Assembly: GCA_007123885.1 (NCBI GenBank)
Contig: SLGC01000193.1
Span: 1 to 33,387 of the forward strand
Source: Bacteroidales bacterium
Lineage (GTDB): Bacteria; Bacteroidota; Bacteroidia; Bacteroidales; PUMT01
Length of the DNA stretch: 33,387 bases
Direction of reading: 5' to 3'
The notes below the pieces were generated by a model that made no database searches, was not told the DNA's origin, and saw only the letters and a list, made by a program, of their open reading frames with translations. The position numbers were made by a program, and so were the translations under genes. Below are positions 8,817-17,175 of the stretch, in pieces. How positions within the stretch are numbered: the first letter of the stretch is position 1; each line of letters opens with the position of its first letter.

Positions 8817-10058
8817 TTGAATTTTCCCGTTTTCATAGCCAAACGGTACCTGCTTGCAAAAAAATCGCAGAATGTAATAAATATTATATCTGCTATTTCT
8901 GTAGTCGGAGTGGCTACCGGTACAATGGCCCTTATTGTGATCCTTTCGGTATTCAATGGATTCGACAGTCTTATCAAATCGCTTTTCAGTGTTTTTGATC
9001 CCGAACTGGAGATCCGCCTTGTCGAGGGAAAGACTTTTGTTGCCGAAGGCGACAGCAGATTTGACGATGTAAGGGATCATCCCGGAGTGCTTTATTATGC
9101 CGAAGTTGTGGAAGAGAATGCGCTTGTTATGTATGGTGAGAGGCAGCATATTGCCACCATGAAAGGAGTGGATGACAGTTTTGCAAGGCACAGCGACGTG
9201 GAGAAGATGATAGTGGACGGTTATTTTCAGTTCAGCGACGAATACGATAATGAATTTGCCGTTATCGGCAGGGGAGTTGCCAATGTGCTTGGTGTGGGAC
9301 TTAATTTTATAACTCCGATGGAAGTATATATACCACGTCGTACAATCCGTCCGGCCATTACACTGGCTCCCGAACAGGCATTTAACAGTAAATTGATCTT
9401 CCCCTCGGGCATTTTTGCCATTGAGCAGGAGTTTGATATGAGCTATATTCTTGTTCCTGTCAACTTTGCCAGAGACCTGCTGGAATACAGCAATGAGGTA
9501 ACTTCAATTGAACTGGGTGTGAGAGAGGGTTTTCGTGAAAGTGAAGTCAGGCAGGATCTGCAGGAAATTCTAGGGGATGAATTCCAGGTGCGGAACCGGT
9601 ATCAGCAGCATGAATGGCTCTATAAGGTGATGGAAACTGAAAAATGGGCAATTTTCCTGATCCTGAGCTTTATTCTCCTTGTGGCCTCCTTTAATATCAT
9701 AGGTTCGCTCTCCATGCTGATCATTGAAAAGAAAAAGGACATCGCTGTTCTGAAAAGCATGGGAGCAGGAGAAGGCCTTATCCGTAAGATTTTTCTTTTG
9801 GAAGGGTGGATGATCTCAGCAGTCGGAGCATTTACCGGATTGCTTCTTGGATTTCTCATCAGTTTTGCACAGATGAGGTTCGGCATCATCAAGCTGTATG
9901 GAACAGGTACATTTATAATCGATGCCTATCCGGTTGAACTGCAGTTAATGGACTTTGTATATGTGCTGCTGATCGTGCTGGCAATCGGATTTCTTGCAGC
10001 TTTGGTGCCGGTAAGATATATTACCCGCCGGTTTTTTACAGAATCAGAACAACTGTAA
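8817..10058 (+). CDS. ABC transporter permease, LolC/LolE (FtsX-like) family
   Basis: MNFPVFIAKRYLLAKKSQNVINIISAISVVGVATGTMALIVILSVFNGF N-terminus and IGSLSMLIIEKKKDIAVLKSMGAGEGLIRKIFLLEG C-terminus. Apparent TTG start at 8817. Confidence 0.92.
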   Translation: MNFPVFIAKRYLLAKKSQNVINIISAISVVGVATGTMALIVILSVFNGFDSLIKSLFSVFDPELEIRLVEGKTFVAEGDSRFDDVRDHPGVLYYAEVVEENALVMYGERQHIATMKGVDDSFARHSDVEKMIVDGYFQFSDEYDNEFAVIGRGVANVLGVGLNFITPMEVYIPRRTIRPAITLAPEQAFNSKLIFPSGIFAIEQEFDMSYILVPVNFARDLLEYSNEVTSIELGVREGFRESEVRQDLQEILGDEFQVRNRYQQHEWLYKVMETEKWAIFLILSFILLVASFNIIGSLSMLIIEKKKDIAVLKSMGAGEGLIRKIFLLEGWMISAVGAFTGLLLGFLISFAQMRFGIIKLYGTGTFIIDAYPVELQLMDFVYVLLIVLAIGFLAALVPVRYITRRFFTESEQL

Positions 10059-10111
10059 CTATTAAATTTTGCAGTAATCCAAAAATTAATTAAACTTTGA
10101 AATTCACCGTC

Positions 10112-10131
10112 TATATTTGTGCCATTTGGCA
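10112..10131 (+). promoter_or_regulatory. Candidate -7 element with an adjacent dyad upstream of the esterase gene
   Basis: TATATTTG (10112-10119; TAnnTTTG) directly abutting TGCCATTTGGCA (10120-10131), an inverted repeat. No well-spaced TTTG at -33. Confidence 0.35.
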
Positions 10132-10206
10132 ATGGGTCAGAAAAAGTTTCAACTTCACACACTATCCGGTGGAAATTCGGGATAGCTGGTTTCAAAAACA
10201 TGAACA

Positions 10207-12441
10207 ATGAAAAAAAATATGATGCTTCTGCGTAAAACCTTCCTTACAGTATATATTCTTTTAGTTGCACATCAGCTGTCTGCAGGAGATGTAACAATTA
10301 TCGATTCAAGACATTATAGCAACGTTTTTGGTGAGATACGGAATTTCAGGGTTTTCCTTCCTCCGGGGTATTATGATGAGCCGCAAAAGGATTATCCGGT
10401 GATTTATTTTCTACATGGATGGTCCCAGCGCTACTTTGGAGGCATTAATGCACCGTTTTCGGATATGGGCGACAGTAACGAGGGTGACAATATTGGCCGG
10501 TTTGTGTCAGAAAACGAAGTAATTGTAGTAAAATCGGACGGATACAACCGTTCACCGGATGAGGAATATAACCGTCGTCCCTACAATATCGGTCCGGTAG
10601 AAAATCACCGCCAATTTCCAATTTATTTTCCGGAACTTATAGAATTCATAGACAAAAACTACAATACAATCCCCGATAGAAACCACCGGGCCATTACCGG
10701 CCTGTCGATGGGAGGCTTCATGGCATTCTGGATTGGCGGTAAATATCCTCATATGTTCTCTGCAGTGGGTAACTTCTGCGGTTCCCCCGAATTTTTTGTC
10801 GGGCCTGCCTCTATGCCTGTCGAATACAGGCATATGGATATGTATGGGAACTATGAAGGAATGAATGTGGTACTTCATTATGGTAACCGCGATTTTATCC
10901 GCGCCTATCATCTTGATATGAACAAAATATGGACAGAGGTGATGGATAATTATCAATACCGGATCTATGATGCGGAACACGTAACAGCCGGATTGGGAGA
11001 TATGTTCTCCACTTTCATGGAAACTTTCGATGACCCTCCTCCGAAGCCCCGCAGATGGCATCATATAGATGTTTATCCATCTTTTTCTGTATGGGATTAT
11101 ACCGTAGATTCTGACAGGTTATTGCCGGGCTTTACAATTATTGAAAATGTTGATGAAAGGGGGTTCCGGACTTCGGTAAGGAATTTTCTTCCCGACGGGG
11201 AGCTGATGCCTTTTGTAAGGGTGAATGTAACCACAGCCCCTCTCTATGAAAAGAACCAGTATTATACGGTCAATATTATCGACCTTGAAAGCGGGGAAGC
11301 CGCCTCAAAGAGAATAATGAGTGATGGTAAAGGCCGCCTGAGCATAGAAACAAACGGCGGACTTAATGAGATCGGTATAGACAGAACAGGCGGAAGAGCA
11401 AATCCCGGGATCGCATCCGTAGAGATAACCAGTCAGTTGTGGATAACTCCTCACCAGGATACGGATATTGAAATAAGGTTATTTAATAAAGGGACAGGCG
11501 AAGCACGAAATATAAGTGCAGAAATAGTCCCCTTCCGGGAGAATGCAGTTATTTCATCGGGCAGTGCTGAATTCGGCACCATCCCGGCAAACGGGATCAG
11601 CGGATCTTCCCGGCCATATACTTTCAGAATAACCTGTGACACTGTTATGATACAAAAGTTCAGACTTACTATCAGCGACGCGGACGGGAATAGTTGGACC
11701 GATTATTTTGAAATACCGGTTAAGGTTAATGCTCCGGAAATTACTGATTTCGTAATTGCCGATGGTGCCGAAGTCACCGTGGCAAGAGCCGGGGTTGATT
11801 CCATTACAATGGTTCTTGGTCATGGCAATGGCAACGGCCGGGCAAACCCTGGTGAATCTTTTGTCATTCTGGTCAAGGATGAGGGGCTATACCGGCGTAC
11901 AGAACTATACACCAACGATCCCTATGTCAATCCGCATGGTATACATAAAAGAGGATCAGATGGATGGGGAAGGTACGACAATGTTGGAGGTTCAAATAAA
12001 TATTCAATACCGCTTGTATCTTCCGAATGCCCGCCAGGGCACAAGATTGAATTTTTCGCCACCTGGTGGCTTCCCGATTATCCTGATCATATAATCAAAC
12101 ATGGCAGAATAAAAACGGAAGTTTCCGGGAGTGACCAGACTCCGCCCCTGGTAAGGTGGGTGACAGTATCCGGCGACAATACCATCGAGGTGAAACTGGA
12201 AGACGGATCGGGCATCGGCCGTGCCAGGGCAAGGTTTATTTCAACCAGTGAACCTGAAAAATCATTTGTGGTCGAGCTTTATGATACGGGACAGAACGGT
12301 GATCGCATCGCCGGAGATAATGTATTCAGCAGAACGATACCTGAAAGGGGCTTCGGATTGCACAATATTGAAATTGAAGCAGAAGACCTGTACGGAAATG
12401 AGACATTCTATGCCGATCCATCGGTTTTTGTATTATATTAG
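10207..12441 (+). CDS. Secreted esterase (esterase D/feruloyl-esterase-like alpha/beta hydrolase) with C-terminal beta-rich extension
   Basis: Signal peptide; VFLPPGYYDEPQKDYPVIYFLHGWSQ; ITGLSMGGFMAFWIGGKYP (GxSxG); extension contains GHGNGNGRANPGESF. Confidence 0.85.
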   Translation: MKKNMMLLRKTFLTVYILLVAHQLSAGDVTIIDSRHYSNVFGEIRNFRVFLPPGYYDEPQKDYPVIYFLHGWSQRYFGGINAPFSDMGDSNEGDNIGRFVSENEVIVVKSDGYNRSPDEEYNRRPYNIGPVENHRQFPIYFPELIEFIDKNYNTIPDRNHRAITGLSMGGFMAFWIGGKYPHMFSAVGNFCGSPEFFVGPASMPVEYRHMDMYGNYEGMNVVLHYGNRDFIRAYHLDMNKIWTEVMDNYQYRIYDAEHVTAGLGDMFSTFMETFDDPPPKPRRWHHIDVYPSFSVWDYTVDSDRLLPGFTIIENVDERGFRTSVRNFLPDGELMPFVRVNVTTAPLYEKNQYYTVNIIDLESGEAASKRIMSDGKGRLSIETNGGLNEIGIDRTGGRANPGIASVEITSQLWITPHQDTDIEIRLFNKGTGEARNISAEIVPFRENAVISSGSAEFGTIPANGISGSSRPYTFRITCDTVMIQKFRLTISDADGNSWTDYFEIPVKVNAPEITDFVIADGAEVTVARAGVDSITMVLGHGNGNGRANPGESFVILVKDEGLYRRTELYTNDPYVNPHGIHKRGSDGWGRYDNVGGSNKYSIPLVSSECPPGHKIEFFATWWLPDYPDHIIKHGRIKTEVSGSDQTPPLVRWVTVSGDNTIEVKLEDGSGIGRARARFISTSEPEKSFVVELYDTGQNGDRIAGDNVFSRTIPERGFGLHNIEIEAEDLYGNETFYADPSVFVLY

Positions 12442-12479
12442 CAGTGAGTATTCCATTATAACCTAAACACAGACAGAAC

Positions 12480-13199
12480 ATGAAAAGAGTGGTTTTCATT
12501 TTGCTGATACTGGTCATATCAGCCGGTACCGGATTGACCGGCCAGGAAATAAGCGAAGGTGTGATAAAGGTAAAAAAATGCAATGATTTTGAAGTTACCG
12601 GCAGGGGCGATTCTCCCGAGTGGGAAAAGACCGGCTGGGTCTTCCTTACTCCGAGAAGGGAAAGGCCAATCACTTATGAGACCAAAGCGAAAGTGCTTTA
12701 TTCTGATACGGGGATCTACTTTTTGTTTGATAACGAAGACAGGATACTTACCACCACAATGACAGCCGACAACCTTAACCTGTGGGAGGAAGATGTGGTT
12801 GAGGTATTTCTTTGGCCACAGGAGGATTTCCCTGTTTATTTTGAATATGAACTTTCTCCCATGAACTATGAGCTGGCTATCCTTGTGCCCAACTACAAGG
12901 GTCAATTCCTGGGATGGCTTCCGTGGAACTATGAAGGCGACCGCAGAACCAGGAGAGCTACCAGTGTAAGGGGAGGGGAGCATAAAAGCGGGGCCAAGGT
13001 CGAGGGCTGGATTGCAGAATTTTTTATTCCCTATAAACTTCTCGAACCCCTTCCTAATGTGCCCCCAAAATCAGGAACCAGATGGAGGGCAAACCTTTAC
13101 CGGATAGATTATGACCAGGGAATGACGCCTTTCCTTTGGCAGCATACAGAAGGAACTTTTCACGACCCGGAAAGGTTTGGCACTTTTATATTTGAGTAA
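12480..13199 (+). CDS. Secreted carbohydrate-binding family 9-like protein
   Basis: Signal peptide; FEVTGRGDSPEWEKTGWV, KAKVLYSDTGIYFLFDNEDRIL, LNLWEEDVVEVFLWP, YFEYELSPMNYELAILVPN, and EGWIAEFFIPYKLLEPL are CBM9-like. Confidence 0.8.
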   Translation: MKRVVFILLILVISAGTGLTGQEISEGVIKVKKCNDFEVTGRGDSPEWEKTGWVFLTPRRERPITYETKAKVLYSDTGIYFLFDNEDRILTTTMTADNLNLWEEDVVEVFLWPQEDFPVYFEYELSPMNYELAILVPNYKGQFLGWLPWNYEGDRRTRRATSVRGGEHKSGAKVEGWIAEFFIPYKLLEPLPNVPPKSGTRWRANLYRIDYDQGMTPFLWQHTEGTFHDPERFGTFIFE

Positions 13200-13252
13200 A
13201 AGGCATAAAACCAACCGGAAGGACCGGCGGGCGGCGAACGAAGGCGGGAAAG

Positions 13253-13286
13253 GCCTGATCACAGCCCGGAACGGGAAGGTTCAGGC
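13253..13286. terminator. Nested hairpin between convergent genes (possible terminator)
   Basis: GCCTGA (13253-13258)/TCAGGC (13281-13286) enclosing CCCG-GAA-CGGG (13265-13275). No clear U-tract. Confidence 0.3.
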
Positions 13287-13304
13287 ATTATAACTGCCAG
13301 GGAG

Positions 13305-14441
13305 TCAGGCCCTCAGAAAAATCTTCTGCCTGTACAAAAACAACAGGAAAAGCCATTTTACAAATATCAGGCACATGGCAAGGAAGACCTGCCCGAAATC
13401 ACCGAAGTGCCGGGATACTCCCATAAAAACAGCATCTGTGGTAGACCTGAAATCGATAAAATTCTGACCGACCCATATTGTTATGGCATTCATCCCGATA
13501 ACTACCAGAAAGAATGACCATTTTTTATATCCTTTTACATCGATCAACCAGTAGAACAGTGCCAGCAACAGGAAACTCCACCCTGAGGTATAGAGAACAA
13601 AAGAACTTGTCCATACATTTCTGCTGATAAAGAAGAATTCACCCCACAACCTCCCCGATACCAGTAAAATCACTCCGGCGGTAACAAATCCAATCAGTTT
13701 CTGGTTGTCAGGTCTTCCGGTGCGCAACCAGTGACCCGCAAGGACTCCTGTCAGGGTCGTTGCTATTGCAGTGAAGGTGGAAAGCACCCCCTGCCTGTCG
13801 TAGATACCCAACCCCAGTGTTCCCGGTATCAGTTTTTGATCAAGCCACGTGGAAAGGGCTCCTTCAGGTGTCAGCACTCCCGCCCCGTAACCGGGCACGG
13901 GAATGAATTTCATAGCAGCCCAGTAACCCAGGAGTATTACAACTATAATTCCTGCCTGGGTGCGCCAGCCGGTTTTCAATACCAGCAGGCTCGCAGCAAA
14001 GTAACATATCCCTATTCGTCCAAGTACACTCGACCAGCGCATGCCGGGCCAGTCAAAGTTGAACAGTCCGTAGTTTGCAAGTCCAAGGAAAATAAGAACA
14101 AGGGCACGTTTCAGTACCCGCAGCATTATCTCCTGCTGCCCCATTCCCTTTTCAAGGCTTCGTGAAATGGAAAACGGCACCAGCAGCCCTACCAGGACCA
14201 GGAAAAGGGGAAATATAAGGTCCAGGAAATAGAATCCTTCCCAATCGGCATGTCTCATATGCATGGCCAGAGTTTCAGTGAAACTGTTCGGCCATGCCCG
14301 TGAAAGGCTGATGAACAGTCCCCCTCCACCGATAATAAAAAACATGGTAAATCCCCTCAGGGCATCAATGGAGGTTATCCTGGAGCTGAATGATACGGCC
14401 GGTTCCGGTTGGCCGGCTTGTTGATCAGGTGATTTCTGCAT
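13305..14441 (-). CDS. DUF5009 / heparan-alpha-glucosaminide N-acetyltransferase-like integral membrane protein
   Basis: SRITSIDALRGFTMFFIIGGGGLF N-terminus and multiple TM helices; EGFYFLDLIFPLFLVLVGLLVPFSISR resembles this family. Confidence 0.8.
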   Translation of the reverse strand: MQKSPDQQAGQPEPAVSFSSRITSIDALRGFTMFFIIGGGGLFISLSRAWPNSFTETLAMHMRHADWEGFYFLDLIFPLFLVLVGLLVPFSISRSLEKGMGQQEIMLRVLKRALVLIFLGLANYGLFNFDWPGMRWSSVLGRIGICYFAASLLVLKTGWRTQAGIIVVILLGYWAAMKFIPVPGYGAGVLTPEGALSTWLDQKLIPGTLGLGIYDRQGVLSTFTAIATTLTGVLAGHWLRTGRPDNQKLIGFVTAGVILLVSGRLWGEFFFISRNVWTSSFVLYTSGWSFLLLALFYWLIDVKGYKKWSFFLVVIGMNAITIWVGQNFIDFRSTTDAVFMGVSRHFGDFGQVFLAMCLIFVKWLFLLFLYRQKIFLRA

Positions 14442-14466
14442 GATAAAAAAAGGTTTGGTCTTATGA

Positions 14467-14582
14467 CTTGATCTGATGGGTTCATCTTATAGCCTGATCT
14501 AATGGAGCCGGTCAGTCTTGAATTGGCCGTTTAACCCTGAACTGTATGGTCCGGTCTGTCTGAGCCGTATGGTTCACCCGAT
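14467..14582. repeat. Degenerate tandem repeat (about five units of 20-26 bp) upstream of the DUF5009 gene
   Basis: Units CTTGATCTGATGGGTTCATCTTATAG / CCTGATCTAATGGAGCCGGTCAGT / CTTGAATTGGCCGTTTAACC / CTGAACTGTATGGTCCGGTCTGT / CTGAGCCGTATGGTTCACCCGAT. Confidence 0.45.
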
Positions 14583-14624
14583 CGGGAGATGATCCGGTTT
14601 CTGCAGAAGGACGGATCTTCACGG

Positions 14625-15722
14625 TTACTGCCTTTTAATTCTTATTTTGTGTTCCGGACCGTTCACGCCAGCCAGATTGACTGCCCTGAAAACCGGTTCA
14701 TGGCTCCTGCGCCTTAGTTTCATTTCAAATTCAGTTTCAACGGCTACCCAATTTCCGCCGGAACGTTCCCTCATCTGGTACTCCTTAAAATTGGGTGTGT
14801 CAGAGATCAGCCTGATACGGGCAATATCACCGTCAAGATCCACTTCTGACGTAATTGTATTGGGAGTGAAATAGAGGTGGTCAATGTCCTCCACCGTTTT
14901 CAGATACTGGGTGCCATAAGCCCAGTGCGGTCTGCCGCCTCTGTACCAGGTATTGTTCCTGAAATAATCATCTTCATACATGATAAGCATCAGGTTGTAA
15001 TCGGGCCACAGTGAAAAAATGTCATTGTGGGCATCCCAGCTGATCCATGTGTAATAGCTGGCGTAATCGGAATTGCTCATACCGATCTCCTCATCGTATT
15101 CAACGGGCTGCCTGTCAGGGCCCTTGACCAGCACTATGTCGGCAGCCCTGTTTTTCAGATATTCATCCCTGATTTCAATGGCGGAAAGCGGAATGCCGTC
15201 TTTCTCAAAATGGATGTCATATTTGGCATCAGACATGAACCATTTATTGTAGGTGTTCGACCATATCTCATTGGTTCCATGATGAGGGAATTCTACACCG
15301 GTATCGCCCGGGCCACAGCCCATTGTCCGGGTAACATAACCGTAGCCGCTTAATATGGCATTCTGTATCCTCATAAAATGGCCGCAATGATAACCCTGAC
15401 CTTCCAGGGCATAGTCAAGCATTCTCTCAACATTTCCTTCGCCAGGGTAAGGATTTCCACGATCTTCAATGGGTATTACCGATTTTATCCAGTGCCGGAG
15501 CAGCAGGATCCTTTCAAACTCTCCGGTCTCGCCATGAAAGATCGTGTCCGGCCGGTACTTGTTGATGAGGTGACCGAATTTGGGAGAGGAGAGGTCTTCA
15601 AAGGCTTCAAAAACAACATTTGGCCTGTACAGGGGATTTTCAGCCTCAACAAATGTATAGTTCCTTTCTCCGCAGCCAGGCAGGAGAATAGAGCAGATAG
15701 TGATAATGAAAAACAGCTTCAT
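14625..15722 (-). CDS. Transglutaminase-like fold lipoprotein (copy 1)
   Basis: Lipobox LLPGC; candidate Cys-His-Asp triad in EGQGYHCGHFMR, PHHGTNEIWSNTYNKWFMSDAKYDIHF. Paralogue of the adjacent gene. Confidence 0.72.
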   Translation of the reverse strand: MKLFFIITICSILLPGCGERNYTFVEAENPLYRPNVVFEAFEDLSSPKFGHLINKYRPDTIFHGETGEFERILLLRHWIKSVIPIEDRGNPYPGEGNVERMLDYALEGQGYHCGHFMRIQNAILSGYGYVTRTMGCGPGDTGVEFPHHGTNEIWSNTYNKWFMSDAKYDIHFEKDGIPLSAIEIRDEYLKNRAADIVLVKGPDRQPVEYDEEIGMSNSDYASYYTWISWDAHNDIFSLWPDYNLMLIMYEDDYFRNNTWYRGGRPHWAYGTQYLKTVEDIDHLYFTPNTITSEVDLDGDIARIRLISDTPNFKEYQMRERSGGNWVAVETEFEMKLRRRSHEPVFRAVNLAGVNGPEHKIRIKRQ

Positions 15723-15870
15723 ATTAAATGTTTTAAGATCCATCAGGGCAATTAATTATAATAAATACTGATGAAGCTGCCATGAGGGCGGTCATCTAAG
15801 AGTTTTTGGCAGCCTGTTATTTTAAGGTACATGAGAAGAATGATTTCATTCAAAGAGTGATAAGGGTTTT

Positions 15871-16977
15871 CTATTGTCTCTCGATCCTGATCCGGTGTTC
15901 GGGCCCGGTAACGCCTGCAAGGTTCATGGTCCTGAAAACCGGTTCATGGCTCCTGCGCCTTAGTTTCATTTCAAACTCAGGCTCAACGGTGACCCAATTT
16001 CCGCCGGAACGTTCCTTCATCTGGTATTCCTTCAGGTTCGGAGTATCTGAAATAAGCTTTATCCGTGCAATATTCCCTTCAATATCTACTTCCGATGCGA
16101 TCGTATTGGGAGTGAAGTAGAGGTCGTCGATGTCCCGTACAAGTCTCAAATAGGGGGTATCATAAGCCCAGTGCGGTCTGCCGCCTCTGTACCAGGTATT
16201 GTTCCTGAAATAGTCATCCTCAAACATCATCAGCCGCTCGGTATAATCGGGCCAGTTGGTGAACCTGTTGTTCCAGGTGTCCCAGGATACCCAGTGGTAT
16301 AATTCCACAAATTCGGCATGGCTTCTCCCGACAGTCTCATCGTAATCAAAGGGTTCCCTGTCAGGTCCCCTGACGCTCTGAATATCTGCGCCCCCGTTCT
16401 TTATGTATTCGTTTCTCACTTCCAGTGCTGAAAGGGGTATGCCGTCTTTTTCAAAATGGGAGTCATATTTTGCATCCGACAGGAACCATTTGTTGTATTT
16501 GTTTACCCATATCTCATTAATCCCATGATGTCCGTCACGCACTCCTTTTAAACCCGGACCGGAACCAAGTGTCCTTGAAAGGTAGCCGTATGAGTTCATT
16601 ATGGCATTCTGCACCCTCATGAAATAGCCGCAATCATATCCCTGGCCTTCAAGTGCATAATCCAGTATGCGTTCAACATTTCCTTCGCCGGGGTAGGGAG
16701 CTGCATAATCAAGGATAGTTATGACAGACTTGATCCAGTGCCTTAGCAACAGGATCCTTTTAAATTCATCCGTTTCACCATGAAAGATGGTGTCGGGCTG
16801 GAATTTGGATATAAGCTGACCGGCCAGCGGGGAGGACAAATCATCAAATTCCTCAAAAACATGATTCGGTTTGTAAACCGGATTCTCAACTTCGATGCTG
16901 TGCCAGGTGCTTTCCCGGCAACCTGCAAATATAATGAAAACAGCCAGGGTGATGAGTTTCATCCTCTTAATGTTCAT
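15871..16977 (-). CDS. Transglutaminase-like fold lipoprotein (copy 2)
   Basis: Lipobox IFAGC; EGQGYDCGYFMR, GHHGINEIWVNKYNKWFLSDAKYDSHF. High similarity over the full length to 14625-15722. Confidence 0.72.
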   Translation of the reverse strand: MNIKRMKLITLAVFIIFAGCRESTWHSIEVENPVYKPNHVFEEFDDLSSPLAGQLISKFQPDTIFHGETDEFKRILLLRHWIKSVITILDYAAPYPGEGNVERILDYALEGQGYDCGYFMRVQNAIMNSYGYLSRTLGSGPGLKGVRDGHHGINEIWVNKYNKWFLSDAKYDSHFEKDGIPLSALEVRNEYIKNGGADIQSVRGPDREPFDYDETVGRSHAEFVELYHWVSWDTWNNRFTNWPDYTERLMMFEDDYFRNNTWYRGGRPHWAYDTPYLRLVRDIDDLYFTPNTIASEVDIEGNIARIKLISDTPNLKEYQMKERSGGNWVTVEPEFEMKLRRRSHEPVFRTMNLAGVTGPEHRIRIERQ

Positions 16978-17044
16978 GAACAGACGGGATTAGTTTAAAT
17001 TTCGAAGATAATAATTTTTGCTGTTTTGATAAGAGCCTGACTAT

Positions 17045-17074
17045 TTTGTTTTTCTTAAAATTAACACTATTTTG
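17045..17074 (+). promoter_or_regulatory. Candidate Bacteroidota-type promoter upstream of the DUF4832-like gene
   Basis: TTTG (17045-17048) - N19 - TATTTTG (17068-17074), close to the TTTG/TAnnTTTG consensus. Confidence 0.35.
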
Positions 17075-17175
17075 GATTCTCCGGGCCAAATAATAAAAAA
17101 GGTGGCCTCGTTACTGCTATTTTCTTGAAATACAGTCTTTTAGACTTTCTGTTGACTGATAAAAAATCTAATGAC

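Noticed and set aside
8679-9191. 170-aa minus-strand ORF over the permease 5' end
   Set aside because: Antisense to the LolC/E-type gene; composition unlike a real protein and no family signature.
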